Source of the DNA: Planococcus sp. MER TA 32b
GTDB lineage: Bacteria > Bacillota > Bacilli > Bacillales_A > Planococcaceae
DNA: 64,000 bases
Direction of reading: 5' to 3'
NCBI GenBank assembly: GCA_023715185.1
Contig: JAMCAN010000003.1
Location: forward strand, 62,001-126,000
The notes under the pieces are model-generated. The model was not told the DNA's origin, did not search any database, and was given only the letters and a program-made list of their open reading frames with translations. The position numbers and the translations under genes are program-made. Positions 16,907-26,044 of the stretch are shown here, piece by piece; the stretch's first letter is position 1, and each line of letters begins with the position of its first letter.

Positions 16907-17277
16907 TTCTGCTCCTTTCCTGTTTCAATCCGGCGGCCCAGATATTGGCTGGTCGATCCGGACGCAGCCATCGTCAATAAGGTGCTGATGATAACGACGG
17001 CAATCAGGAAAAACCCTTTGCCTGCGAAGACGTCGAAGTAATTGATGACGCCTACAGTGGCCGGGATGAAGAAGAGGGGTAAAAAAGACAGCAGCAAAGT
17101 TGCGGTGGATTCCACCAAACGCAGCGGAAATAGCTTCAGCGCCAAAGCGGCGAACATCAGCGTGAAACCGATGATGCTTCCGGGCAAGGGAATGCCGAAC
17201 AGCTCACGCAGCAATTGGCCAAGAAAGAAGAAACCGTATATGAAAATGAATTGAAGCAGGAATACGATGAATTTCAT
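16903..17277 (-). CDS. CidA/LrgA family holin-like protein
   Basis: A 124-residue protein with four membrane segments. Diagnostic stretch: LGQLLRELFGIPLPGSIIGFTLMFAALALKLFPLRLVE..ATLLLSFLPLFFIPATVGVI. It pairs with the downstream lrgB-like gene by a 4-nt overlap. The pair is followed by the GntR gene rather than by the LytSR or CidR-type regulator seen in staphylococci and Bacillus. Confidence 0.92.
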   Translation of the reverse strand: MKFIVFLLQFIFIYGFFFLGQLLRELFGIPLPGSIIGFTLMFAALALKLFPLRLVESTATLLLSFLPLFFIPATVGVINYFDVFAGKGFFLIAVVIISTLLTMAASGSTSQYLGRRIETGKEQK

Positions 17278-17439
17278 TGCGTGTGCGCCCCCTTATTTCC
17301 CAAGACTTAAAAGTTTCTATTTTATAGTATATCAATGAAAAGCGAAAAAATATTGCGGTAAGGACGGACCGGTTTTATTCGCGATGAAACTTCTGCAATC
17401 CGTAAATCGTATAGTAAAGAAACGAATGGAGGAATCGGA

Positions 17440-18138
17440 ATGAGCAATTATACAATCAGGGAGTTTATCGAAAAGACGCGGCAGGACGAACGTGAAAACG
17501 ATTATTTCGAATTGGAGACGGAAAGGATTTTAGAAGTGAATCTCGATGGGCTGGTATGGGCGAAAACCGGATCGATGATTTCCTATACGGGGCAGATTAA
17601 GTTTTCACGCGAAGGCGTAATGGAGCATGGCCTCGGCACGATGTTCAAAAAAGCGCTGACTGGGGAAGGCACTTCTTTGATGAAAGCGAATGGCCAAGGC
17701 CGCTTGTACCTGGCGGACCAGGGCAAGAAAATCACAATTTTTGAATTGAATGATGAAACCATTACAGTGAACGGCAACGATCTTCTCGCTTTCGAACCGG
17801 GGATCGAATGGGAAATAAAATTAATGCGGAAAGTGGCGGGCATGATGGCCGGTGGTTTGTTCAACGTGACATTGAAAGGCAAGGGCCGCGTCGCCATCAC
17901 ATCCCATTACGAACCGCTGACGTTACTGGTGAAACCGGGACAGCCTGTAATCACCGACCCGAATGCAACAGTGGCCTGGTCCGGCAACCTGACGCCGGAA
18001 TTCCGCACAGATATCAGCTTCCGCACCTTTATCGGACGGGGAAGCGGCGAATCGATCCAGATGGAATTCCAAGGCGACGGTTTTGTCATCGTTCAGCCTT
18101 TTGAAGAAGTATACACCGTTTCCAATGGAACTTCTTAA
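17440..18138 (+). CDS. AIM24 family protein
   Basis: A 232-residue protein with the beta-rich AIM24/TrpR-binding-like fold: ERILEVNLDGLVWAKTGSMISYTGQIKF, LTGEGTSLMKANGQGRLYLADQGKKI, GGLFNVTLKGKGRVAI. Bacterial members have no settled function. GGAGGAATCGGA precedes the ATG. Monocistronic, with a terminator 47 nt downstream. Confidence 0.88.
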   Translation: MSNYTIREFIEKTRQDERENDYFELETERILEVNLDGLVWAKTGSMISYTGQIKFSREGVMEHGLGTMFKKALTGEGTSLMKANGQGRLYLADQGKKITIFELNDETITVNGNDLLAFEPGIEWEIKLMRKVAGMMAGGLFNVTLKGKGRVAITSHYEPLTLLVKPGQPVITDPNATVAWSGNLTPEFRTDISFRTFIGRGSGESIQMEFQGDGFVIVQPFEEVYTVSNGTS

Positions 18139-18184
18139 ACCTGTTTCAGTAGCTTTGAATGAGGGAATAAAATAGATGTGACTT

Positions 18185-18219
18185 AAGTTAGGGGATGGCT
18201 GATAGTCCTCTAACTTTTT
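18185..18219 (+). terminator. Intrinsic terminator after AIM24 gene
   Basis: AAGTTAGGGGA pairs with TCCTCTAACTT and is followed by TTT. The rest of the gap up to 18405 shows no further gene. Confidence 0.78.
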
Positions 18220-18405
18220 ACATGAAATGATTTTTCTGTAAATTTTAAAACGGATAAAAGAATAAAAGACAGATTTTTTGAAAATTAACGGTTCCATCGG
18301 TTGCATTTTGCTTTGAGTATTGTAAGATGGCTAATGTAATGCATAGAATCAAGGTATTTCGGGAACGGTTCAATCCAAATGCTTACGTCCTCAGGAGGAA
18401 CCTGG

Positions 18406-19776
18406 ATGGATACAAATCTGAACTTTAAATCTTATCTTATAATCGGCATGATGCTGTTTGCCCTGTTTTTTGGGGCGGGCAACCTGATTTTTCCTGCACA
18501 ATTGGGGCAATACGCGGGAAATGAAGTGGCGATTGCCATTACCGGCTTTCTGATTACGGGCGTAGGTTTGCCATTGCTCGGAATTTTAGCGCTTGGCTAT
18601 TCCAAAAGCAATGATTTGCGTGATCTTTCAAGCAGGGTCCATCCGATTTATGGCCTTGTTTTCACATCTTTGCTGTATTTAACGATCGGCCCTTTCTTTG
18701 CGCTGCCGCGGACAGCCGCGGTTGCTTATGAAATCGGCATCGCGCCATTTACAGCTGACAGTTCCGGAACGGTCATATTGCTCGTTTTCTCCATTATCTT
18801 CTTTGCGATCGCATTGGCGCTGTCATTGAACCCTTTGGAAATCGTCAATAAAATCGGGAAGGTTCTTTCGCCGGCTATTTTGGTGACGTTGGCTGTACTT
18901 TTAGTGGCTGCCTTATTCATGCCGATGGGAGTGATCGGAGCACCTCAGGATAATTATGCGGACAGCCCATTTCTGACGGGGTTTCTTGAAGGCTATAACA
19001 CAATGGATGCATTGGCATCACTTGTTTTTGGTATTATCGTTATCGCTGCTGTGCGGAAACTTGGGGTCAATTCGGCAAAAGGGGTTCTGGCAGCCACGCT
19101 GAAGAGCGCTGTAATCGCCGCGATTTTATTGGCCGTCGTTTATACGGGCATCGCTTACCTTGGGGCAACCAGCACAAGCACGCTGGGTCTTCTCGAAACA
19201 GGAGGGCCGGTCTTGAGTGGGGCATCCGCCCATTATTTCGGCACATTCGGCCAATTATTGCTGGCACTAATCATCACGCTTGCCTGTCTGACTACGGCTG
19301 TGGGCCTGATTGTGGCGAATGCAGGATTTTTCAATAAACTCACGCCGTCGATCAATTATAAAATTTATGTTGTCATTTTTTCCGTCTTTTCATTAATCGT
19401 TACAAATGCAGGACTCGCGAATATCATCGCTTTTTCCATCCCGGTCCTGATGTTCTTATATCCACTGGCGATTGTGCTGATCATGCTCGCTTTTCTGTCG
19501 CCTCTGTTTAAGCACCGCCGCCTTGTCTACGCGGCAGCGATCATCGTGACATTTTTCATAGCAGCCATCGATGGAATGAAAACGCTGACAGCTTCGATCA
19601 GCGTGGAAAATCCCCAGTGGCTCCAGTCGATCATAGATTTCTATGATTCGATACTGCCGCTCTACAGCGAGGGTCTTGGGTGGCTGCTGCCGGCACTGGC
19701 AACCATTCTGATAGCTGGAATCATCGCTCGCTTCAGCAGCGGGGAGGATGTAACTTCCGCTGGAAATCAAAACTGA
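18406..19776 (+). CDS. brnQ: Branched-chain amino acid carrier BrnQ (copy 2)
   Basis: A close paralog of the 14018-15382 product, with the same landmarks (FGAGNLIFPAQLGQYAG, GVGLPLLGILALGYSK, GPFFALPRTAAVAYEIG). I chose ATG 18406 (MDTNLNFKSYL) because CTCAGGAGGAACCTGG lies just upstream and because it aligns with the start of copy 1. Its promoter lacks the GntR-type motif seen for copy 1, so the two carriers may be regulated differently. Confidence 0.94.
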   Translation: MDTNLNFKSYLIIGMMLFALFFGAGNLIFPAQLGQYAGNEVAIAITGFLITGVGLPLLGILALGYSKSNDLRDLSSRVHPIYGLVFTSLLYLTIGPFFALPRTAAVAYEIGIAPFTADSSGTVILLVFSIIFFAIALALSLNPLEIVNKIGKVLSPAILVTLAVLLVAALFMPMGVIGAPQDNYADSPFLTGFLEGYNTMDALASLVFGIIVIAAVRKLGVNSAKGVLAATLKSAVIAAILLAVVYTGIAYLGATSTSTLGLLETGGPVLSGASAHYFGTFGQLLLALIITLACLTTAVGLIVANAGFFNKLTPSINYKIYVVIFSVFSLIVTNAGLANIIAFSIPVLMFLYPLAIVLIMLAFLSPLFKHRRLVYAAAIIVTFFIAAIDGMKTLTASISVENPQWLQSIIDFYDSILPLYSEGLGWLLPALATILIAGIIARFSSGEDVTSAGNQN

Positions 19777-19787
19777 AAATGGTATTT

Positions 19788-19829
19788 AAAACTGTTTCAA
19801 AGCTAAAGGGCTGCGAAACAGTTTTTTTT
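19788..19829 (+). terminator. Intrinsic terminator after brnQ-2
   Basis: AAAACTGTTTC pairs with GAAACAGTTTT and continues into a T8 run. Confidence 0.88.
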
Positions 19830-19927
19830 GTTATGTAAAAACGGGACGTGGCAGCTATAGCTTTCAGTTTGACCGCCTGAGAATAGGGAATAGGATAATA
19901 CAATAATTTTAAGGAAGGGGCGGAAAA

Positions 19928-20284
19928 ATGCTGACTTTAGTGCCAAGTAAAGATATGGAAACAATAGCAGTGGAAATCGAAGGCCATGTAACAGAAGATG
20001 ATTTAACGAAGCTCGATAAAGTTATACAGGAAAAGTTTTCGGAAAAAGGGGAATTCAACCTGTACGCAATCCTTTACCATTTTGAACGCGCTTCTTTTAA
20101 AGCCCTGCTCGAAGAGATGAAAATCGATGTGAAACGCTGGAGCCAATACAATAAATTGGCAGTGATCAGCGACGATAAGAAAATCGAGAAATTAGTGGAA
20201 GCCAGTGACTATCTGCCATCCATCAAAACGAAGCATTTTGACATCACACAGATGGAAGCGGCGTGGGAATGGATTTCTGAGTAA
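19928..20284 (+). CDS. SpoIIAA-like STAS-fold protein
   Basis: A 118-residue protein matching the SpoIIAA-like (PF11964-type) group: N-terminal ETIAVEIEGHVTEDDLTKLDKVI, central NLYAILYHFERASFKALLEEMKIDVKRWSQYNKLAVISDD and C-terminal FDITQMEAAWEWIS. These proteins have a STAS-like fold without the phosphorylatable anti-anti-sigma serine; function is unknown. AAGGAAGGGGCGG precedes the ATG and a terminator follows. Confidence 0.82.
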   Translation: MLTLVPSKDMETIAVEIEGHVTEDDLTKLDKVIQEKFSEKGEFNLYAILYHFERASFKALLEEMKIDVKRWSQYNKLAVISDDKKIEKLVEASDYLPSIKTKHFDITQMEAAWEWISE

Positions 20285-20285
20285 G

Positions 20286-20328
20286 AAAAGGCGTTTTGCA
20301 CATTTACAGTGTAAAACGCCTTTTACGT
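20286..20328 (+). terminator. Intrinsic terminator after STAS-like gene
   Basis: AAAAGGCGTTTTGCAC pairs with GTGTAAAACGCCTTTT (one imperfect position). Confidence 0.85.
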
Positions 20329-20377
20329 TTGGTCGGGTTTTCGATTTTTATGGCTAACATCCAAGCTGAATCATTTA

Positions 20378-20415
20378 AATAAGTGTATTGAGAGAGGCAT
20401 TGTATTACACTTATT
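20378..20415 (+). promoter_or_regulatory. Inverted repeat spanning a possible promoter
   Basis: AATAAGTGTA (20378-20387) and TACACTTATT (20406-20415) form 10-bp perfect arms 18 bp apart. TTGAGA (20388) and an AT-rich -10-like region lie between and after them, upstream of the methyltransferase gene. It could be an operator pair or an RNA hairpin. Confidence 0.4.
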
Positions 20416-20452
20416 ATATAAAAACGGGCTTATACAGATAGGGTGAGAATTG

Positions 20453-21646
20453 ATGAAACAGGAAATCACTATAAAATTGAAAGACCAGTCCAAAACGGAA
20501 ATTGCCGGGGGCTATCCGCTGATTACAAAAGAGTCACTTGAAAACATCAGCCAGTTAAAAGAAGAAGGCGCGATACTGAAACTGACAGACAGCAAAGGGC
20601 GCTTTGTGGCAAAAGCCTATTACGGCAATCAAAACAAAGGCGTCGGCTGGGTGCTGACCCGCAATGAATCCGAAAACATTGATCAGGCATTCATCGAGCG
20701 GAAACTTATCGAAGCACTGCGCCGCCGACGTGAAATGTTCAATAACCCGGAAACTACCGCGTTCAGGCTGTTCAACGGGGAAGGCGATGGATTCGGCGGC
20801 GTCATCATCGATTATTATGATGGTTATTTCCTGGTGAGCTGGTACAGCGAAGGGGTTTATTCATTTAAAGAAGACTTTATTGCGGCGCTGAAAAAGGTGG
20901 CGGAATTCAAAGGGATTTATGAGAAAAAACGCTTTGATACAAAAGGGCAATACATTGAAGACGATGATTTTGTCGCGGGTGAGCGCGGGGAATTTCCGCT
21001 GATCGTCAAGGAGAATGGCGTCAATTACGCCGTTTACATGAATGATGGAGCGATGACCGGCATCTTCCTGGACCAGCGGGAAGTCCGCAAAGCGATCAAG
21101 GAAAAATATGCCGAAGGGAAAACCGTATTAAATACGTTTTCCTATACCGGCGCATTCTCTGTCGCCGCTGCTCTCGGCGGAGCGGATAAAACGACGAGCG
21201 TCGACCTGGCAAAAAGAAGTAATGCCAAGACCATCGAGCAGTTCAGCGTCAACGGCATCGATTACGAAAACCAGGATATCCTGGTAATGGATGTTTTCAA
21301 CTATTTTAAATATGCCAAACGCAAAGAACTGAAATTCGATATCGTGATTTTGGATCCGCCGAGTTTTGCGCGTTCCAAAAAATATACGTTCAGCACATCG
21401 AAGGATTATACGAATCTCATGAAAGAAGCGATCGCGATTACAGAAGACAAGGGAATCATCGTCGCTTCGACAAACAGCGCCTCTTTCGGGATGAAAAAGT
21501 TCAAAGGGTTCATTGACCGGGCATTCAAGGATCTGGGAAGAAAATACACCATTGTGGAAGAGCATTCCTTGCCGCCGGATTTTCGGGTCGATCCGAAATT
21601 CAAAGAAGGCGATTATTTGAAAGTTTTGTTCGTGAAACTGGGGTGA
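20453..21646 (+). CDS. Class I rRNA methyltransferase, RlmI-like
   Basis: About 397 residues: an N-terminal PUA-like part (KDQSKTEIAGGYPLITKESLENI.. FVAKAYYGNQNKGVGW), a central insert, and a Rossmann methyltransferase domain with TVLNTFSYTGAFSVAAALGGADKTTSVDLAKR (SAM motif I) and IVILDPPSFARSK (motif IV). This matches RlmI/YwbD enzymes that make m5C in 23S rRNA. AGGGTGAG selects ATG 20453 over the adjacent TTG 20450. Confidence 0.9.
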   Translation: MKQEITIKLKDQSKTEIAGGYPLITKESLENISQLKEEGAILKLTDSKGRFVAKAYYGNQNKGVGWVLTRNESENIDQAFIERKLIEALRRRREMFNNPETTAFRLFNGEGDGFGGVIIDYYDGYFLVSWYSEGVYSFKEDFIAALKKVAEFKGIYEKKRFDTKGQYIEDDDFVAGERGEFPLIVKENGVNYAVYMNDGAMTGIFLDQREVRKAIKEKYAEGKTVLNTFSYTGAFSVAAALGGADKTTSVDLAKRSNAKTIEQFSVNGIDYENQDILVMDVFNYFKYAKRKELKFDIVILDPPSFARSKKYTFSTSKDYTNLMKEAIAITEDKGIIVASTNSASFGMKKFKGFIDRAFKDLGRKYTIVEEHSLPPDFRVDPKFKEGDYLKVLFVKLG

Positions 21647-21807
21647 TGCGTCCCCGAAAGACTGCAACTCTCACGTTACGTCAGGTGATATGTGGCGGAA
21701 ATTTGGAGGGGCTGCTGTTTTTTCGTCCGTTTCCCGCACTGTCCGCTTGTAGTGTTGGAAGCTCCTCTTCTATAATGATGGATAGAATGAGTAAGGAGTA
21801 GAAGAAC

Positions 21808-22110
21808 TTGAAAAATGCATTGAATCAATTTCGTTTTATGGGCATAGTGGAAGGCGGCTCTTTGCTGCTTCTTTTGTTTATCGCTATGCCGTTGAAATAC
21901 TTTTTCGGTATGCCGGAAGCTGTCAGTGTCGTGGGTGCGCTTCACGGCGGACTGTTCACTGTTTATGTATTAATGATCATCTACGCAACTTTTGCGGTGA
22001 GATGGCCGTTCCGTTTTACCGTTGGAGCTTTTGCCGTGGCGTTTATTCCGTTCGGCAATTTCATATTGGACAGAAGGCTTGAAAACTGGAAACAGCTGAA
22101 AGCAGCCTGA
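21808..22110 (+). CDS. DUF3817 membrane protein (YdzA-like)
   Basis: A 100-residue protein with three hydrophobic segments and the family pattern FRFMGIVEGGSLLLLLFIAMPLKYFFGMPEAVSVVGALHGGLFTVYVLMI. Function unknown. It starts at TTG 21808 behind AAGGAG; no in-frame ATG is suitable. The terminator begins at the stop codon. Confidence 0.85.
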   Translation: MKNALNQFRFMGIVEGGSLLLLLFIAMPLKYFFGMPEAVSVVGALHGGLFTVYVLMIIYATFAVRWPFRFTVGAFAVAFIPFGNFILDRRLENWKQLKAA

Positions 22111-22145
22111 GACACCTGGGGAGCGAGTCCCCCGGTGTCTTTTTG
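22110..22145 (+). terminator. Intrinsic terminator after DUF3817 gene
   Basis: AGACACCTGGGG pairs with CCCCGGTGTCT and is followed by TTTT. Confidence 0.82.
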
Positions 22146-22239
22146 CGTCCAAACTGTTTTATAATAAAGAAATCAGCCATTGCATGGCATTGGTGCTGAA
22201 GTTTTTATACATAAATAATATTCAATTGGAGGACCTGTA

Positions 22240-23454
22240 ATGGCGAACGCATTAAAGACTTCTATGTCAGGGAATCCGGTTTATCCAGTCATGTTCGCAA
22301 TCGGCGCTTGCCATTTGCTGAACGATTCCCTGCAAGCGGTCATTCCCGCAATGTTTCCGATATTGGAAGAAGACATGGGATTGACCTTCACGCAATTGGG
22401 CCTGATCGCTTTTGCTTTGAATATGGTGGCGTCTGTCCTGCAGCCGGTAGTCGGATATATCAGCGATAAAAAACCGATGCCGTATGCATTGCCAATCGGG
22501 ATGACGAGTTCTTTCCTGGGGATCGCGGGACTCGCTTTCGCGCCGGAATATTGGATGATTCTTATATCCGTCATTTTCCTGGGCTTCGGTTCGGCAGTGT
22601 TTCATCCTGAAGGATCACGCGTTTCCTATATGGCTGCGGGGTCAAAAAGGGGGCTGTCCCAGTCGATCTATCAGGTAGGCGGCAATTCCGGGCAGGCGCT
22701 GGCGCCGCTGATCAGCGCGTTTATACTCGTGCCGCTTGGACAGACGGGAGCAGCCTTGTTTTTATTCGTTGCGGCGCTCGGAATTTTTATCCTGTCGAAA
22801 ATTTCACGCTGGTATAAAGAGCAGCTGGAACAGGAAAAGTTGCAGAAAGTGAAGAAAGTGCTCTTGTCGTCGTTGCCGGAAATGACCCGCAAACAGGTCG
22901 GCATCGCTTTGGCTTTATTGCTGATCATCATTTTTGCGCGTTCTTTCTACGTCACGAATATCACAAGCTTCTATATTTTCCATCTCATGGAAGCGTATGG
23001 GCTGACGATTCAGCAAGGCCAGCTGTACATATTCCTGTTCCTGGGTGTGGGGGCGGCGGGCACGTTCTTCGGCGGCCCGCTGGCAGACAAGATCGGGCGG
23101 AAAAATGTCATCGTCCTGTCGCTCGCTGTGCCAATTCCACTCGCTCTGCTGCTGCCGTATATGCCGCTGTTCGCGGTACTGCTGCTGCTTGGCCTGATCG
23201 GCTTCTTCATCATGCTGAGCTTTTCAGTGACAGTCGTTTACGCGCAGGAATTGGTGCCGAGCAAAATCGGCACAATGGCCGGGCTGACGGTTGGCCTGGC
23301 ATTCGGCATGGGTGCAATCGGCGGTGTAGTGATTGGCATCCTGATGGATTCGATCGGTGTTTACGAAACAATGGTGGTTGTATCGTTTCTGCCGCTTCTG
23401 GGATTAGTTGGCCTCGGATTGCCGAAAGACCGTAAAATCACCGCAGTTAAATAG
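22240..23454 (+). CDS. MFS efflux transporter, fosmidomycin-resistance (Fsr) type
   Basis: A 404-residue 12-helix MFS protein. Landmarks are CHLLNDSLQAVIPAMFPILEEDMGLTFTQLGLIAFALN at the N-terminus, FGSAVFHPEGSRVSYMAAGSKRGLSQSIYQVGGNSGQALAP, and GGPLADKIGRKNV in the central loop. These define the Fsr/YfnC-like subgroup linked to drug export. TTGGAGGACCTGTA precedes the ATG. The GNAT gene follows 15 nt later, so they may be co-transcribed. Confidence 0.88.
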   Translation: MANALKTSMSGNPVYPVMFAIGACHLLNDSLQAVIPAMFPILEEDMGLTFTQLGLIAFALNMVASVLQPVVGYISDKKPMPYALPIGMTSSFLGIAGLAFAPEYWMILISVIFLGFGSAVFHPEGSRVSYMAAGSKRGLSQSIYQVGGNSGQALAPLISAFILVPLGQTGAALFLFVAALGIFILSKISRWYKEQLEQEKLQKVKKVLLSSLPEMTRKQVGIALALLLIIIFARSFYVTNITSFYIFHLMEAYGLTIQQGQLYIFLFLGVGAAGTFFGGPLADKIGRKNVIVLSLAVPIPLALLLPYMPLFAVLLLLGLIGFFIMLSFSVTVVYAQELVPSKIGTMAGLTVGLAFGMGAIGGVVIGILMDSIGVYETMVVVSFLPLLGLVGLGLPKDRKITAVK

Positions 23455-23469
23455 GGGGATGGAGTAATT

Positions 23470-24036
23470 ATGGAGAAAAACGTTAAAATACCTGAAGTTC
23501 CGGAAGAACTATTTACAGACCGGCTGAAACTGCGCATGCCAAAGCCGGGCGATGGAAAAGTCATCAACGCAGCCATCAAAGCTTCCATGGACGAATTGAA
23601 GCCGTGGCTCGGTTTTGTCTTGGAAGATCCTTCTCCGGCTGACACTGAGATCAATGCATTGGAAGCGCATATCCTTTTCTTGAAACGTGAGAATCTCCGC
23701 TATCTGATTTTTGATAAAGAAACAGATGAATTCATTGGATCGACCGGCTTCCATAATATTGAATGGGATATGCCGAAAATGGAAATCGGCTATTGGATCG
23801 ATACGGCACACAGCGGCAAAGGCTATATGGCGGAAGCGGTGAGTGCATTGACTGATCTGGCTTTGAACAGTTTCGGCTGCCGCCGCGTCGAGATCCTTTG
23901 TGACGCGGAGAACCTCAAAAGCCGCGCCGTCCCGGAAAAACTGGGGTATGTGCTGGAAGGTGTCTTACATAACGATGAATTATCTGTTGACGGCAAAAGG
24001 CTGACGGATACATGCATCTACGCCAAATGGCAATAA
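23470..24036 (+). CDS. GNAT N-acetyltransferase, RimJ/RimL type
   Basis: A 188-residue acetyltransferase. The N-terminal ELFTDRLKLRMPKPGDGKVINAAI is typical of RimL-like enzymes. IGSTGFHNIEWDMPKMEIGYWIDTAHSGKGYMAEAVSALTDLAL contains the acetyl-CoA-binding loop (Q/RxxGxG/A rendered as HSGKGYM). The likely reaction is acetylation of a protein N-terminus or small amine. Fifteen nt after the MFS gene. Confidence 0.88.
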   Translation: MEKNVKIPEVPEELFTDRLKLRMPKPGDGKVINAAIKASMDELKPWLGFVLEDPSPADTEINALEAHILFLKRENLRYLIFDKETDEFIGSTGFHNIEWDMPKMEIGYWIDTAHSGKGYMAEAVSALTDLALNSFGCRRVEILCDAENLKSRAVPEKLGYVLEGVLHNDELSVDGKRLTDTCIYAKWQ

Positions 24037-24119
24037 AGGGAAACATCATTCAGTGGGGGTTCTTCATACCTGCTAACCGTTAATACGGGATAATTTGACC
24101 ACGACAGGAGTATGAAAAC

Positions 24120-25859
24120 ATGGAAAAAAATCAAGAGAAAGTCGGGTTGAAGCCATTCATCTCTTTAATCCTATCATTGAAAATTCCTAAGGCGGCCTTA
24201 ATCCTTGGGTTGCTGGCCAGCTTGATTACGACACTTGTCGGGTTGGTCGTGCCGCTGCTGACAAGGAACCTGGTCGATGGTTTTTCGGTGGAGTCATTGA
24301 GTGCGCCGCTGATCATCGGCATCGTCGTCGCTTTTATCCTCCAGGCAGTCATCAACGGGATATCGATTTACATGCTCAGTAAAGTCGGGCAGCGGATTGT
24401 GGCGGGATTGCGCGATAAGATGTGGGTTCGCCTGATCCGTTTGCGTGTCGGTTATTTTGATCAGCATTCGAGCGGGGAAACCGTCAGCCGGGTGGTCAGT
24501 GATACAGGAGTGGTACGAAACCTCATCACTGACCATTTCCCGAACTTCATCACAGGCATCGTTTCCATTGCCGGTGCTGTGACAATTCTTTTGATACTGG
24601 ACTGGAAAATGACGCTGATCATGCTGCTTGCTGTGCCTGTCACTGTCTTGATCATGATTCCTCTTGGCCAGCGCATGGCAAAAATTTCGCGGACCCTGCA
24701 GGATGAGACCGCTGACTTCACTGGACATGTCCAGCAGACGATCAGTGAAATCCGCTTAATGAAATCTTCCACTGCTGAAATGGTGGAGGAGCGTAAAGGC
24801 CTGAATGGTATTCAGCAGCTATTCAAAACGGGTATGAGAGAAGCGAAGATTTATGCGATCATTGCGCCGCTTATGTATGTCGTGATGATGGCGGTAATTG
24901 TAACGATTATCGGATACGGCGGAATCCGGGTGGCGGAAGGCACGATGTCGACAGGTTCGCTTGTGGCGTTCCTTCTGTATTTATTCCAGATTATCATGCC
25001 TGTTACGACGTTTGCGATGTTCTTCACGGAACTGCAAAAAGCGAAAGGGGCGACAGAGCGGATCATCGGAATTCTGGAGCTGCCGCTTGAAGAAGGGCAA
25101 GAGGGCAAAGAAATGGACATTGCCGGCAAGACATTGCGCGTTTCCGGCGTGACGTTTTCGTATGAAACCGGTGAACCAGTGCTGCAGGACGTCAGCTTTG
25201 AAGCGCGGCCTGGCGAAATGATCGCGTTCGCCGGGCCGAGTGGCGGCGGCAAGACGACCGTCTTCGGTTTACTGGAACGCTTTTATGAACCGCAAGAAGG
25301 CGAAATCCTGATCGGCGATGTGCCGATCCGGGAGCTTTCCATCAATTCATGGCGTGACCAGATCGGCTACGTGTCACAGGAATCGGCGATGATGGGCGGG
25401 ACGATCCGCGCCAATTTGACGTACGGCCTGCCGGATGCAGAGAATATTCCGGATGAAGAATTGTGGAATGTCGCGCGAATGGCATATGCGGAAGATTTCA
25501 TCAAGGAATTTCCGGACGGTTTGGATACACAAGTCGGTGAGCGCGGGGTTAAATTGTCGGGTGGACAAAGACAGCGGATTGCGATTGCCCGTGCTTTCCT
25601 GCGCGACCCGAAAATCCTGATGATGGACGAGGCGACGGCAAGCCTCGACAGCCAATCGGAAGGCATCGTCCAGCAGGCGCTCAGCCGTCTGATGGAAGGG
25701 CGCACGACTCTGGTCATCGCCCACCGGCTTTCAACGATTGTGGATGCCGATAAAATCGTCTTTATTGAAAAAGGGCGGGTGACCGGTATGGGCAAACACA
25801 GTGAATTGACTGGTTCCCACAATCTTTACCGTGAATTTGCGGAACAGCAATTAACTTAG
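24120..25859 (+). CDS. ABC exporter with fused membrane and ATPase domains (BmrA-like)
   Basis: A 579-residue half-transporter. The membrane domain has six helices (about 20-310) and includes GLRDKMWVRLIRLRVGYFDQHSSGETVSRVVSDTG. The ATPase part has Walker A GPSGGGKTT, signature LSGGQRQRIAIARAFLRDP, Walker B ILMMDEATASLD and the H-loop in VIAHRLSTI. It probably works as a homodimeric multidrug pump like BmrA/YvcC. A TipA/Mta-type MerR gene downstream is the likely activator (inference). Confidence 0.93.
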   Translation: MEKNQEKVGLKPFISLILSLKIPKAALILGLLASLITTLVGLVVPLLTRNLVDGFSVESLSAPLIIGIVVAFILQAVINGISIYMLSKVGQRIVAGLRDKMWVRLIRLRVGYFDQHSSGETVSRVVSDTGVVRNLITDHFPNFITGIVSIAGAVTILLILDWKMTLIMLLAVPVTVLIMIPLGQRMAKISRTLQDETADFTGHVQQTISEIRLMKSSTAEMVEERKGLNGIQQLFKTGMREAKIYAIIAPLMYVVMMAVIVTIIGYGGIRVAEGTMSTGSLVAFLLYLFQIIMPVTTFAMFFTELQKAKGATERIIGILELPLEEGQEGKEMDIAGKTLRVSGVTFSYETGEPVLQDVSFEARPGEMIAFAGPSGGGKTTVFGLLERFYEPQEGEILIGDVPIRELSINSWRDQIGYVSQESAMMGGTIRANLTYGLPDAENIPDEELWNVARMAYAEDFIKEFPDGLDTQVGERGVKLSGGQRQRIAIARAFLRDPKILMMDEATASLDSQSEGIVQQALSRLMEGRTTLVIAHRLSTIVDADKIVFIEKGRVTGMGKHSELTGSHNLYREFAEQQLT

Positions 25860-25913
25860 ATTTTATGCTTGACCTTGACGCTGCGTAAAGGTGTAATGTG
25901 GACTTATCCCGCA

Positions 25914-26016
25914 TTAACAGACAGTAAACACCCCACTTCAAGAAGTGGGATGTTACTGTCTGTAAAAGCCGGATTGGTTCAACTAACATTCAGTGGGAAA
26001 GTACACCCACTGAATG
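25914..26016. mobile_element. Paired-hairpin element, possible IS200/IS605-type end remnant (PATE-like)
   Basis: Two stem-loops lie between the ABC exporter and merR. The first has arms of about 25 nt (25914-25939 with 25942-25966; core CCCACTTC/GAAGTGGG, outer ACAGACAGTAA/TTACTGTCTGT). The second has 11-bp perfect arms CATTCAGTGGG (25987-25997) and CCCACTGAATG (26006-26016), followed by AAGTTTCAC. Subterminal hairpins of this sort are usual at ends of IS200/IS605 elements, but no transposase or tnpB is present. A purely regulatory role is possible. Confidence 0.4.
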
Positions 26017-26044
26017 AAGTTTCACTTTATCAGGAGGTGAGGAG

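Noticed and set aside
24077..24088. Operator-like CCGT-TAAT-ACGG before the BmrA-type gene
   Set aside because: Arms are only 4 bp and the spacing does not match a MerR-type promoter, so it is too weak to report.
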